Source: Streptomyces sp. RKAG293
Lineage (GTDB): Bacteria; Actinomycetota; Actinomycetes; Streptomycetales; Streptomycetaceae
DNA: 64,000 bases
Direction of reading: 5' to 3'
Assembly: GCF_023701745.1 (NCBI RefSeq)
Contig: NZ_JAJOZB010000001.1
Span: 7,239,001-7,303,000 of the forward strand
The notes under the pieces are model-generated. The model did no database searches. It had not been told where the DNA came from and saw only the letters and a program-made list of their open reading frames with translations. A program made the position numbers and the translations under genes. Shown here piece by piece: positions 43,401 through 53,765 of the stretch (the first letter of the stretch is position 1; every line of letters starts with the position of its first letter).

Positions 43401-46289
43401 TCAATGCGCTCCCTGCACGAGGCCTTCGCGGGCCTCGATGCTCTGGAGGAGTTCCGTGGCCAGCCGCTGGCCCGCGGCGTCGCCGAGCAGGGCAAGCATG
43501 GGGAGCGCCTCGTTGGACGAGGTACGGGCCTCGGCGAAATGGCCCTGCGCGAAGTGAGTCCGAGCAAGGCCCAGCATCGTATGGGCCCGCTGGTTCGGCA
43601 GGTCATGGGCGTCACAGACCACCAAGGCCTCGGTGTAGTGCTCCACGGCGTCGGCGTGGCGGCCGAGGTCATGGAGGGCCTGGCCGAGCCGGCGCAATGC
43701 GAGGACCCTGTCCAGGGCGCCCCCGGCCGCCTGACTGAGGGTGAACGCTTCGCGGGAGTAGCGCAGCGCCAGTCCGGGTTCCTTGCGGGCCAGGTGGGTC
43801 GTGGCCAGCCCCAAAAAGCACTGCGCCTCGAAGCGGGCTTCCCCCAACACCTGGCAGAGCGCCGCGGCGTCGGTGAAGTGGGTGACCGCCTCGTCGAGGG
43901 AATCGGGGTCCAGGGCGGCGACCGTCCCCCTGACGTAGGCGAGGCGGTGCCGGAAGACCCGGTCGTCGGGCTCGGTGGTCAGGTACCCACGCCGGGCGAA
44001 ACCCCGTGCCTGTTCGTGCTGTCCGATGCAGGCGTGGGCGATCGCGAGCACCGCACACGCGTTGACGATGGCGGGGGCGTCATCGTCCTCCTCTGCCTCG
44101 TCGAGCAGCACTTGTCCGAGTGACACCATGGAACCCCAGGCCACGTAGAGGTCGGAGAAGGGCATGGTGAAGGGCATGAGGAGCACCAGCATGCGCCCGA
44201 GGTCCCTTGCGTCGTCGGCGGAGATCGCACGCGTCGGGTGGTGTGCGATCTGCACGGCGACGCCCAGGATGGCAGGAAGTTCGCTGATCACCCACTCCTG
44301 GGCCTTGGCGCGGTCCGCGAAGCGCGGGGCGCCCGGGAAGTCCGGGTCCAGTGCCGCGGCCAGGAGGCTGTCCGGCCGGATGGTACGCAGCGCGGCGCTC
44401 ATGCCGGCGAGATAGAAGCGCGCCAGGCGGCTGAGGGCGGCCTTGCGGGCGGGTGCCGGGTCGCTCTTCACCGTCCGGTGGCGGGCGAACAACCTCAGCA
44501 GGTCGTGGTACCGATAGCGCCCCGGGTCGAACGATTCCAAAAGGCCTGCGGTGGCCAGGGACTCCAAGACGGTCTCAGCAGCGTCCTCGCTGGTGTCCAG
44601 GAGGGCCGCTGCGGAGCCCGGCGAGAGCTCCGCAATCTCCGGTATGGCCAGCAACCGGAAGGCCCGGGCCTCGGCGCTGCTCAGGGAGTCGTAGCCGAGT
44701 TCGAAGGCGGCTTCCACGGCCAGCCCGCCTGCCTGGAGCTCGTCGAGCGTGCGCGAGCTGTCGCTCAGCCGGGTCACCAGTGAGGAAATCGTCCAACGGG
44801 GCCGAGCAGCCAATCGTGACGCGGCGATACGGACGGCGAGTGGGAGGAGACCGCAGGCGCGTACCAGGAGGCGTGCCGCCTCGGGCTCCTTCGGCAGCCG
44901 TTCTGGACCTGCGATCCGCTCGAGCAGGGCGAGCGCTTCGTCCTCGCGGAAGGGCTCCAGCCCGGTGCGGCTGGTGACCGGCAGGCAGGCCATCGGGGTG
45001 CGGCTGGTGACCAGGGCGGCACAACCGGCCGTCCCCGGCAGAAGGGACAGCACCTGCTTGCCGTTGACAGCGTTGTCTAGGAGAAGTAGGAGACGTCGGC
45101 CCGCCAGCCGGGACCGATACAGCGCCGTGCGCTCGACGGAATCGGCTGGGATGTTCCTGGGGGAGACGCCAAGAGCCAGCAGGAACGACTGCTGGACGGC
45201 GTCCGGATTCGCCGGATCCCGGCTGGCTCCGCGGAGGTCGACGTACAACTGGCCGTCGGGGAAGTGCTCACGCGCCGCGTGCGCGGCGTGGACGGCGACG
45301 GTGGTCTTGCCGACGCCGCCCATGCCGTGGACGACGCACACGGTCGCGGCCATCTCAGGCTGGCTCGAGGCTCCGGCGAGGATGCGGCGCAGGTGGGCGA
45401 CAGTCTCGTGGCGGCCGGTGAAGTCGGGTGCGTCCGGGGGGAGCTGGGCCGGGGATATCCAGATCGGTGCAGGAGTGCCCTCCTCGTGGGGTACGCCTTG
45501 CGCGGTCGTAGGTGCGGCCTCGAAGGGCTGCGCCAGCTCCGGGTCGGACTGCAGGATGCGCTGGTGCAGGCGGGCCAGGTCGGGGCCCGGCTCAATTCCG
45601 AGCTCCTCGGACAGGAAGCGGCGTGTCTTGCTGTATCCGGCGAGCGCGTCGCCCTGTCGTCCGCAGCGGTACAGGGCGAGCATCTGCAGTGCGCGGAGTC
45701 CCTCGCGCACGGGGTGCTCATCCGCCAGGGCGGAGAGTTCCGCCGCTATATCGGCGTGCCGTCCCAGCTGCAGCTCCAGGCCCAGCCGCTTCTCGAGCAG
45801 AATCAGCTTGACCTCTGTGATCCTGCTTCGCTCCCGCTCGGCGTACTTTCCGGGCACACCTGCGAGCGGTGTGCCGTTTCGCAAGGCCAAAGCCTCGTTC
45901 AGAAGCCGGACGGCTCGCTCCGGGTCCCCCGCCTCCGCGGCACGTACTGCGTCGGTGGAGAACCGTCCGCAACGGCTGAGGTCCAGGGCCGCTTCGTCCA
46001 GGCGTAGTGCGTAGCCGCCGGCGACCGAGACCAGGACTGTCGGCGCACGCGGATCGAGCTCCAGCACGGTCCGCAGTCGGGAGACGTGGTTACGCAGTGC
46101 CACCGCGGCGCTGGCGGGCGGGTCCCATCCCCAGATGTCGTCGAGGAGTTCCTGGACCAGCGCCACCCGGCCTCCGCGCAACGCCAGGGCAGCCAGTACC
46201 GCTCGTTGCTGCGCGGGACCGATATCCAACTCGCGATCGGCTCGCCATGCCCGCAGCGGACCCAGCACCGAGATCCTCAGTCCATCCAC
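43401..46289 (-). CDS. AfsR-like SARP regulator with NTPase and TPR domains
   Basis: 962 residues from GTG 46289 (AGGAA upstream). Domains in order: OmpR-type winged helix (residues 1-95, ISVLGPLRAWRADRELDIGP), bacterial transcriptional activation domain (95-245, ending RRFLSEELGIEPGP), NB-ARC NTPase with Walker A VHGMGGVGKTT near 325 and LLLLLDNAV as Walker B, then TPR-like repeats to the end (AQCFLGLATTHLARKEPGLA; AHTMLGLARTHFAQGHFAEA). Such proteins activate secondary metabolism or stress genes. No biosynthetic core genes are adjacent, so the targets are distant or are the nitrogen genes nearby. Divergent from LAL regulator 1. Confidence 0.92.
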   Translation of the reverse strand: MDGLRISVLGPLRAWRADRELDIGPAQQRAVLAALALRGGRVALVQELLDDIWGWDPPASAAVALRNHVSRLRTVLELDPRAPTVLVSVAGGYALRLDEAALDLSRCGRFSTDAVRAAEAGDPERAVRLLNEALALRNGTPLAGVPGKYAERERSRITEVKLILLEKRLGLELQLGRHADIAAELSALADEHPVREGLRALQMLALYRCGRQGDALAGYSKTRRFLSEELGIEPGPDLARLHQRILQSDPELAQPFEAAPTTAQGVPHEEGTPAPIWISPAQLPPDAPDFTGRHETVAHLRRILAGASSQPEMAATVCVVHGMGGVGKTTVAVHAAHAAREHFPDGQLYVDLRGASRDPANPDAVQQSFLLALGVSPRNIPADSVERTALYRSRLAGRRLLLLLDNAVNGKQVLSLLPGTAGCAALVTSRTPMACLPVTSRTGLEPFREDEALALLERIAGPERLPKEPEAARLLVRACGLLPLAVRIAASRLAARPRWTISSLVTRLSDSSRTLDELQAGGLAVEAAFELGYDSLSSAEARAFRLLAIPEIAELSPGSAAALLDTSEDAAETVLESLATAGLLESFDPGRYRYHDLLRLFARHRTVKSDPAPARKAALSRLARFYLAGMSAALRTIRPDSLLAAALDPDFPGAPRFADRAKAQEWVISELPAILGVAVQIAHHPTRAISADDARDLGRMLVLLMPFTMPFSDLYVAWGSMVSLGQVLLDEAEEDDDAPAIVNACAVLAIAHACIGQHEQARGFARRGYLTTEPDDRVFRHRLAYVRGTVAALDPDSLDEAVTHFTDAAALCQVLGEARFEAQCFLGLATTHLARKEPGLALRYSREAFTLSQAAGGALDRVLALRRLGQALHDLGRHADAVEHYTEALVVCDAHDLPNQRAHTMLGLARTHFAQGHFAEARTSSNEALPMLALLGDAAGQRLATELLQSIEAREGLVQGAH

Positions 46290-46603
46290 GTTCCTGCTAC
46301 TCCTGTCCCTGACACTGCGACCTCGGGCCCCACAGCGTGACGTAATTTGTACAGAACGTGACTTACGGCGAAGTTACGGGCGTTTTGCGGCCGACGTGGG
46401 AGATTCAATCTACGCGAGTAACGATCCCGGCCGGACACTCGAACCAAGTCGGCGTCGCACCGCGTGCAGTGTCCTGACGCCTGCAGTGCGCCGTGGCGGG
46501 GTCATGGTCTCTCCATGACGCCGTTCCGCTCGGATGAATGTCGAGTGCGGTGGATCGCAGTCGGAGGTGCGCCGAAGCCAACCGTCCGCTCTCACATCTC
46601 TGA

Positions 46604-49600
46604 GTGACCTTGTCGCATATAGCCCCGAAATTCGTTCCCTCGCTCGCGCCGGCGCCGCGCCGCCCCGGCGGTCACCGCTCCACTGGGCGCGATGTCGAGC
46701 ACGCTACCCCAAGACGTGCACCCCTCCGGCAAAATGTTCGAAATGCGGACACTCTGCCCGCTGGGCAGCCGAAAAGCCGGATTGTTCCTCGGCTGATCGG
46801 CAGGGAGCGCGAACTCGACGCCATCAAGGATCTGTTCTCTGCACGCCCCGCGATCAGCACTTCCGTCCTCGTCCAGGGAGATGCAGGCAGCGGGAAGAGC
46901 GCCCTGCTGCGGGCAGCCGTTGAGGAGATCCGCGGGGAGGCCGACATCGTCGTGTCGGCCTCAGGGGACGCGATGGAGAGCGGCTTCGCCTTCGGCGTGG
47001 TCCGCCAGCTGTTCGAGCACCTCGCCCGAGCCGCGGGAGAAGGGCCGGACTCGCCGCTTTCCGGGCACGCGGCCGGGGTCGTGCCACTGCTCCTCGGCCC
47101 CCCCGGGCACCAGCACTGCGGTGGTCCGCTGCTCCAAGGGCAGGAAGAGGAACTCCTCCGCAGCCTGTACTGGCTGGCGTCGAACCTCACCACAAACGGC
47201 AGGCTGATCGTGGTCATCGACGATCTGCAGTGGGCCGACAGTCACTCTCTGCGCTGGCTGCACTTCATGCTGCGACGCGCGAGCAACCTCCCCCTGGTCG
47301 TCCTCGCCTCACTCGGAATGGAACCGATCCCCGACGGCACGGAGACGACGGGCGCCGAGCTGCAGCTGTTCCGCCATGAACTCGTCCTGCGCCCGCTCGA
47401 GTGCGACACCGTTGCCGACGTCGTCGAGCACACCCTGGGCCCCACCGCAGACGCCGCATTCTCCGCCGCCTGCCGCTCTGCGACAGGCGGCAATCTGTTC
47501 CTGCTGCAGGCCCTGCTGCGGACGCTCCGCAGGTCGGGGGCGACTCCCGATGCCCGTACCGCGAGCGAACTCACCCGTTACGCGCCCGCGGGAGTGGGAC
47601 GGGCCGCGCACGGTCTGATCAAGAACTCGGGTCCTCATGCCCTCGCCGTGGCCCAGGCCTTGACCGTGCTCGATGGGTCGGCTGACGTCGTCCTGCTCGC
47701 CGGGGTGGCCGGACTCGCCGAAGGCGCCCTGCAGGACGCCGTGCACGGGCTCGTACGGATCGGGCTGATGACTCGTACCGATGACATCGTGGCGTTCGCG
47801 AGCCCGCTCGTATCCGCTTCCTTCGCCGAGGAAGTCGTCCCCAGCCGGCGCCAGGAACTGCACGCACGGGCGGCGCGTTTGCTGCTCGCTCAGGATGCCC
47901 CTCTGGAGAATGTCGCCGCACACTTCCAGCAGGCGCCGCTGGGAGTGCCCGGTGCCGCCGAGACCTTGCGCGCCGCCGCGGCACAGGCCGCGCAGAAGTC
48001 CCGTCCCGAGGACGCCATCGTCCTGATCCGGCGCGCCTTGCGCGAGATGGTGAGCGATGAGTGCCGGGCGACGCTGCTGATCAGCCTCGGCAGGGTGGAA
48101 CTCGCCACCCACATCCCGGACGCCATTCGTCACCTACAGCGGGGGCTGGAGCTGTCCCAGGACACGACCGAGCGGACCGCCACCGCACGCGCCCTGTCGC
48201 GAGCGCTCTTCACCCTCGACCGTTACCCCGAGGGGCTGGCGGTGCTCCGGAGCACCAGTGCCGCTCTCCGGCCCACGGACAGCGCGAACGCTCTCCGTCT
48301 GGAAGTGGATTTCCTGTACGGCAGCGTGTGCCATCCCGGCTCGGCCTCGGCCGTGATGCCCCGCCTAAGGGAGCTCCAGCTCTCCGACGCCCAAGGCACC
48401 AGCGCGGAGCGACCGCTGGCCGCGCTGCTCAGCCTGCGAGCCCTGATGGACAACAGGGATCCCCAGGAGGTCGTCTGCATGGCCCAGCGGGCACTCAGCA
48501 ACGGCTTGCACCCCGGCGACGACGAATCCCTGGTGTACCTGGGCGCCGTCATCGCCCTCGGAGCTGCCGGGCAGTCCGAGCTGGCCTTCACCTACGTCGA
48601 CGCCGCTGTGGACGAGGCCCGCACGCAGGGATCGGCGCTCGCCTACGCCTACGCCCTCAGCGCCCGCGCAGCAATGCGGACCCGACTGGGCCAGGTGTTG
48701 GAGAGTCAGGCCGACGCACAGCTCACGCTGGAGGTGCTCGGAGAGATCGGCGTCGAGCGGAACTGCACCCGCAGCCTCGCCGCCACGGCCGCCCTCATGG
48801 ACGCGCTGACGAAACAAGGGGAGCTCGACGAGGCAGCCGTGCTGCTGGAGAAGGGCTGGCTCGACGGCGACCTGAACGGCCACTGGATCAACGACTACGT
48901 CCTTCTGTCACGCGGACGGCTACGGATGGCCCAAGGGCGGACGCGAGAGGCCCTGGCCGACTTCCTCATGAGCGGCCACCGGACCTGCGCCCGCAAACTG
49001 CCCGGGGCCGGCGTACTGCCCTGGCGCTCGGAAGCGGCCCTGGCGCACGCGGCACTCGGCGAGCGGGACGCAGCTCTGGCACTGGCCCAGGACGAGCTGG
49101 CGCACGCCCGCCGCTGGGGCGTCCCGGAGATCGAGGGCGGCGCCCTGCGCGCCCTGGGGCTGGTCACCGGTGGGACAGAAGGACTTGCTCTGCTGCGCGA
49201 AGCCGTGGAGATCCTGAAGGGCACGGCGGCGAAGTACCAACTGGCTCAGGCGACAGGTGACTTCGGCGCCCGAGCCCGAGAGGCCGGAGATCTGCCGGAG
49301 GCGCGGATCCACCTCCAGCACGCCGTCAGTATCGCGCACCAGATCGGCGCGACGGCGGTGGCCGAAGCGGCACTGGCCGAACTCCGGGCTCTGGGGGACC
49401 GCCCCCGCACGCGAGCCTTCTGCGGCGTGGACTCCCTCACGCCCACCGAACGGCGTGTGGCAGACCTCGCTGCCCAAGGCCTGACCAACAAGGCCATCGC
49501 CCAGCACCTGTTCGTCGGTCTGCGCACGGTGGAAGTGCACCTCACCAACGCCTACCGCAAACTCGACATCGATGGCCGTCCGGCCCTGGCGGAAGCACTG

Positions 49601-49615
49601 TCCCGGACGGACTGA
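46604..49615 (+). CDS. LAL-type LuxR regulator 1
   Basis: About 1003 residues from GTG 46604; the first 60 residues are of poor quality and no ribosome binding site is visible, so the true start may be later, before LIGRERELDAIKDLF. The AAA/STAND ATPase has Walker A GDAGSGKSALLRAA near residue 95 and Walker B LIVVIDDLQWAD. A long TPR-like middle follows, and the C-terminus is a LuxR helix-turn-helix: LTPTERRVADLAAQGLTNKA, then HLFVGLRTVEVHLTNAYRKL. It is a paralogue of the regulator at 53766-56681 and faces it across the glutaminase/GSII genes. Confidence 0.9.
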   Translation: MTLSHIAPKFVPSLAPAPRRPGGHRSTGRDVEHATPRRAPLRQNVRNADTLPAGQPKSRIVPRLIGRERELDAIKDLFSARPAISTSVLVQGDAGSGKSALLRAAVEEIRGEADIVVSASGDAMESGFAFGVVRQLFEHLARAAGEGPDSPLSGHAAGVVPLLLGPPGHQHCGGPLLQGQEEELLRSLYWLASNLTTNGRLIVVIDDLQWADSHSLRWLHFMLRRASNLPLVVLASLGMEPIPDGTETTGAELQLFRHELVLRPLECDTVADVVEHTLGPTADAAFSAACRSATGGNLFLLQALLRTLRRSGATPDARTASELTRYAPAGVGRAAHGLIKNSGPHALAVAQALTVLDGSADVVLLAGVAGLAEGALQDAVHGLVRIGLMTRTDDIVAFASPLVSASFAEEVVPSRRQELHARAARLLLAQDAPLENVAAHFQQAPLGVPGAAETLRAAAAQAAQKSRPEDAIVLIRRALREMVSDECRATLLISLGRVELATHIPDAIRHLQRGLELSQDTTERTATARALSRALFTLDRYPEGLAVLRSTSAALRPTDSANALRLEVDFLYGSVCHPGSASAVMPRLRELQLSDAQGTSAERPLAALLSLRALMDNRDPQEVVCMAQRALSNGLHPGDDESLVYLGAVIALGAAGQSELAFTYVDAAVDEARTQGSALAYAYALSARAAMRTRLGQVLESQADAQLTLEVLGEIGVERNCTRSLAATAALMDALTKQGELDEAAVLLEKGWLDGDLNGHWINDYVLLSRGRLRMAQGRTREALADFLMSGHRTCARKLPGAGVLPWRSEAALAHAALGERDAALALAQDELAHARRWGVPEIEGGALRALGLVTGGTEGLALLREAVEILKGTAAKYQLAQATGDFGARAREAGDLPEARIHLQHAVSIAHQIGATAVAEAALAELRALGDRPRTRAFCGVDSLTPTERRVADLAAQGLTNKAIAQHLFVGLRTVEVHLTNAYRKLDIDGRPALAEALSRTD

Positions 49616-50381
49616 CCCCAGGAGGGTGGGCCCGACGTCCAGCCGGCCACTCCTGGAGACCGTCACTCGCCTTCCCAGTACTGCCTGTTCCGTTCGGCAG
49701 GCCTGATCCGCCATTGAGACGGACAGGTCGCCCTGTCCGCCGCCTTTGACAAGCCATCGATCGCGTGGTGAACAGCGCCGGGGAGAAGCCGGTGGTGGGG
49801 GATGGGACCCGAGTGGCATCTGGGCGCGGTCGGCAACCCCGCGCCGTTCCTACTGCCTTCCACCCTGAAGGTCGCACAGCGTGCAGGATCGCGCGTCTGA
49901 CCTCGGGCGCAGTCGGGCTCGCCGATGGGGTGACCGATGCCGGCGAGCCGCCTCGCGGCCGCTGAGGCTTCCACAGGTACGGCCATGCCCAGCCGACACG
50001 TCCCGCTTGCAGGGTCTTCTCCACAGCCCGTCGCTACCGCAGCCGGTAACAGCGCTCCAGGTAGGGGCCGTGGGTGAACGGGCAGCGGAAAAGCTGCACC
50101 GGGTCCGCACCGTCAGGTCCGGACGACGGGCCCGCGATGTCCCGGTGGAAGAAGCTGGGCGAGTGCCGGGAGGGGCACCGGTCCGTCCTCCCCAGGCGCT
50201 CTGTCGTCGGGCCGCGGCCGGCTCCGCGCCATACGCCCACTGCCCCGGCACGGAAGAGCAGCTGACACGGGCGACGATGTGCCCCGGAGACTGTTCAGCG
50301 ATGTGGCCAAGCGGCGGTCCCGAAGGGTCCGGCAGGCGCTGTGGGGCCGTTCGCCGTAAGGAGTGCCCGTAGCACCGAAGT
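49616..50381. other. Gene-free stretch between LAL 1 and the glutaminase leader
   Basis: About 770 bases with no supported gene. Open frames on both strands lack motifs. No strong hairpin was found by eye. Confidence 0.4.
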
Positions 50382-50520
50382 GCCCACCGGGGGGCAGCCG
50401 TCGGGGTACCCAAGGGTTTGGTGAGATCAGACCTCCCAGCTTGAAACGACCTGGCGGAATTGATGGAGTTGGACCCAAGGCAGCGTCCCCCCTGGGGGCT
50501 TGCCGGGACCTCAGCCGGGC
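50382..50520 (+). repeat. Leader element, copy C
   Basis: Aligns with copies A and B. Blocks: ACCGGGGGGCAGCCG, GGGGTACCCAAGGGTTTG, CTTGAAACGACCTGGCGGAA, TTGATGGAGTTGGACCC and ACCTCAGCCGGGCT. Similarity to copy B extends through the glutaminase ribosome binding site (GAAAGCAGGTACCGCCATGG). Confidence 0.7.
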
Positions 50521-50664
50521 TCCACCGCCCGCGTTTCGACGGAGGCCCGCCAACCGGGGGACTGCGAGCGATCTGCCTGGTCCTTCTGCTGCCACCGGGT
50601 TCGACCATCCGTCGCTGCCTTTCCGGGGAGCAACCACCGAATGCACACGAAAGCAGGTACCGCC

Positions 50665-52320
50665 ATGGCCAAAACGGGGAGCGGAGGGGCGGAGCGAAAC
50701 GTGACCCGCACCGCTACTGGAACCGTGCGGAGCAGCGTGGCTGGGCCGGTCGGCGGTATGAGTGGGGTCCGGGACCTGTTCGACTCGTTCAAGAAGGACG
50801 CCGAAGGGTGCATCTCGCGAGTGGAGATCGCGGCGCGGCTCCAGCAGGCCGGCATCACTCCCGACGACCCGCGCATCAGGGACGCCTGGGCGTCGATCGA
50901 GGGCCCCGAGGTTGACAGCGGACGAGTGAGCCTCACCCAGTTCGCGAGCCTATGCGAGCGGAACGGGCGGCTGATGGCCCGCGCGATCACCGGTGAGCTC
51001 ATCATCCCGGACTTTCCTTCCCTGATCGCTGACATCACCGAGATCTACGAGCGGCTGCTGCCCGAGAGGGGCGGTGCGGTCGCCGACTACATACCGCAGT
51101 TGAAGCGGGTACCGCCGGACCAGTTGGCCATCTCGGTATGCACGGTGGACGGCCAGCGCTTCTCCATCGGTGACACCGGAGTGGGCTTCTGCGTGCAGTC
51201 GGTCTGCAAGCCGATCAACTACTGCCTCACGCTGGAGGAGCATGGTGCCGATGTCGTCCACCGTCATGTAGGCCGGGAACCGAGCGGACTCGGATTCAAC
51301 GAACTGACGGTCAATGGCAAGGGCCTTCCGCACAACCCGATGATCAACTCTGGTGCCATCATGAGTTGTGCGCTCATCCAGCCGTCCCTCGACGTGGCCG
51401 ACCGATTCGACTACGTCGCGGAGACGTGGCGACGGCTGGCGGCCGGCAGTCCCGTGGGGTTCAACAATTCCGTCTACCTCTCGGAGCGGCACACGGCCGA
51501 CCGCAATTTCGCGCTCGGATACTTCATGCGCGAACATGGGGCCTTCCCGAAGGACACCGAACTGATCGAGACGGTGGAGTTCTACTTCCAGTGCTGCTCG
51601 GTCGAACTGGACGCCTCAGGCCTGGCATCGGTCGCCTCCACACTGGCCAACGGCGGAACGGTGCCGCTCTCGGGCGAACGTGTCTTCTCCACGGATTCTG
51701 TGCAGAAATGCCTTTCGCTCATGTCCTCGTGCGGGATGTACGACTACTCGGGCGAGTTCGCCTTCAGCATCGGCCTGCCGGCGAAGAGCGGGGTCTCGGG
51801 CGCTCTGATGCTGGTCATTCCGCAGGTCATGGGAATCTCCATCTGGTCGCCCCGCCTGGATGCGCTGGGCAACTCCGTTCGCGGCATCGAGTTCTGCAAG
51901 GAACTGGTCAAGAAGTACAACTTCCACGTGTACGACTCGCTCGTGGCCAGTGAGCAGGAGGGTAAGCGCGACCCGAGGTTGAAGAGGAACCAGACGGCGA
52001 TCGAGGGAACGATGCGGCTCCTGTGGTCGGCGAGCAAGGGCGACGTCGACGGCGTACGCACCGTCTTGGCGTCCGGAGTCGCCGCTTCGTCCGCTGACTA
52101 CGACGGGCGCACCGCGCTCCACCTGGCGGCGTCCGAGGGACATCTCGCGGTCGTCTCCCACTTGTTGGAACACGGCGTCGACGTCCGTGCCACCGACCGC
52201 TGGGGCGGGACTCCCCTCTCCGATGCGGAGCATGCGGGCCACACCGCCGTCGTCGAAGCCCTGAAGCCGCTGACCGGAGGCCTCGTATCGGTGCCTGACG
52301 CAGGGAAGAAGGGGGCCTGA
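50665..52320 (+). CDS. glsA: Glutaminase with EF-hand-like N-terminus and ankyrin repeats
   Basis: 551 residues from ATG 50665 (an ATG at 50641 is possible). Residues about 30-110 form an EF-hand-like helical unit (MSGVRDLFDSFKKDAEGCIS). Residues 120-430 are the glutaminase domain with ADYIPQLKRVPPDQLAISVC, the SxxK pair in CVQSVCKP, GLPHNPMINSGAI, SERHTADRNFALGY and SLMSSCGMYDYSGEFAF. The C-terminus has two to three ankyrin repeats (DYDGRTALHLAASEGHLAVV). This order equals animal GLS enzymes rather than the short bacterial type. It converts glutamine to glutamate and ammonia. GSII copy 2 follows 190 bases later. Confidence 0.92.
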   Translation: MAKTGSGGAERNVTRTATGTVRSSVAGPVGGMSGVRDLFDSFKKDAEGCISRVEIAARLQQAGITPDDPRIRDAWASIEGPEVDSGRVSLTQFASLCERNGRLMARAITGELIIPDFPSLIADITEIYERLLPERGGAVADYIPQLKRVPPDQLAISVCTVDGQRFSIGDTGVGFCVQSVCKPINYCLTLEEHGADVVHRHVGREPSGLGFNELTVNGKGLPHNPMINSGAIMSCALIQPSLDVADRFDYVAETWRRLAAGSPVGFNNSVYLSERHTADRNFALGYFMREHGAFPKDTELIETVEFYFQCCSVELDASGLASVASTLANGGTVPLSGERVFSTDSVQKCLSLMSSCGMYDYSGEFAFSIGLPAKSGVSGALMLVIPQVMGISIWSPRLDALGNSVRGIEFCKELVKKYNFHVYDSLVASEQEGKRDPRLKRNQTAIEGTMRLLWSASKGDVDGVRTVLASGVAASSADYDGRTALHLAASEGHLAVVSHLLEHGVDVRATDRWGGTPLSDAEHAGHTAVVEALKPLTGGLVSVPDAGKKGA

Positions 52321-52512
52321 CGTCAGGCCCGGCCGGCCATCCCCTGCCGCACGCCGTCCGACCACGGGCAGCCGCACGCCCCATCCACATCACCGACCCA
52401 CCGCGCCCCGGACGATGCGCCGCACCAACGGTGCCGGCGACCCGGGCCGGTCATCGACCCACCATCACCGGAACGGGTTCTCCCCGTCCGGTCACGAATA
52501 GAAGGACACGCA

Positions 52513-53531
52513 ATGAGTTTCCGCGCTGAGTACATCTGGATCGACGGTACGTCTCCGACCGCGAAGCTGCGTTCGAAGACGAAGGTCGTGGAGGTGGGTG
52601 CTACTCCGCCGACCTGGGGCTTTGATGGTTCCAGTACCAATCAGGCGGAGGGTTTTGCATCGGACCGGGTGCTGGAGCCGGTGTTCATGTGCCCGGATCC
52701 GATCCGCGGCGGTGACAACGTGCTGGTGCTCTGCGAGGTGCTCAACACCGATGGCACCGCCCACGATTCCAACACCCGGGCTGCGCTGCGTCCGGTCGCC
52801 GAGGAGTTCGCGCAGCATTATTCGCTCTTCGGTATCGAGCAGGAGTACACCTTCTTCGATGGTGCCCGGCCGCTCGGTTTCCCCGAGAGCGGGTTCCCGG
52901 CGCCGCAGGGCGGTTACTACTGCGGTGTCGGTGCGGATGAGATCTTCGGGCGTGAGATCGTCGAGAAGCACCTGGACCGTTGTATGGCGGCTGGTCTGGA
53001 CATCTGCGGGATCAATGCCGAGGTGATGCCGGGGCAGTGGGAGTTCCAGATCGGGCCGGTCAGTCCGCTGGAGGTCTCCGACCAGTTGTGGATCGCGCGT
53101 TGGCTGCTGTATCGCACGGCGGAGGAGTTCGGTGTGTCGGTCACTCTGGACCCGAAGCCGGTCAAGGGTGACTGGAACGGTGCGGGCGCGCACACCAATT
53201 TCTCGACGAAGGCGATGCGTGAGAACTACGGCGCGATCGTCGCGGCGTGCGAGTCGCTGGGGAGGGCTCCAAGCCGCTCGACCACGTGAAGAACTACGGT
53301 GCGGGCATCGATGGCCGTCTGACAGGTTCCCATGAGACCGCGCGGTGGGACGCGTACAGCTACGGGGTCTCCGACCGCGGGGCCTCGGTCCGCATTCCGT
53401 GGCAGGTGTACAGGGACGGCAAGGGCTACATCGAGGACCGTCGCCCCAACGCGAACGTCGACCCCTACATCGTCACCCGCCTCATCGTCGACACCTGCTG
53501 CACCGCGCTGGACAGGGAAGGCCTGGTCTAA
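52513..53531 (+). pseudogene. glnII: Glutamine synthetase type II, copy 2, frameshifted
   Basis: Starts like copy 1 (AGAAGGACA before the ATG) and reads the same GSII motifs (DGSSTNQAEG, GIEQEYTFF, NGAGAHTNFST). A G is missing in the run at 53257-53262 (GGGG against GGGGG in copy 1). The frame then ends soon after (GRAPSRSTT-stop at 53289), while the rest of the enzyme (KPLDHVKNYGAGIDGRLTGS ... ALDREGLV) continues in another frame to a normal stop at 53531. Apart from this deletion it is more typical than copy 1, with ENYGAIV and a normal C-terminus. DNA identity to copy 1 is very high in the parts I compared by eye. Sequencing error at the G-run cannot be excluded. Confidence 0.85.
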
Positions 53532-53539
53532 CTCCCACA

Positions 53540-53587
53540 ACACGGAATGCTGGCCCCAGAACCACCGCTGGGGGCAGCATTCCGTGT
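53540..53587. terminator. Terminator hairpin after GSII copy 2
   Basis: 20-base arms (ACACGGAATGCTG-G-CCCCAG and complement) with one mismatch and an 8-base loop, 9 bases after the GSII stop. It separates the GSII gene from the convergent LAL regulator 2. Confidence 0.8.
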
Positions 53588-53765
53588 TCCGTGAGGACGT
53601 TCCCGAAATCCAGGCGTGGCACGCCACCTCGCATCGGCCCCAGTTTCCGGCCGGCGGAGTGGAATACCGCGGCCGGGTGGAAGGCGGGTTGGGCCCGGGA
53701 CCGGCACTCCTCGACAGGCGGCGGGCCGACGCCGGGCCTCCACCGGAAGTACCGGACCCACAGAG

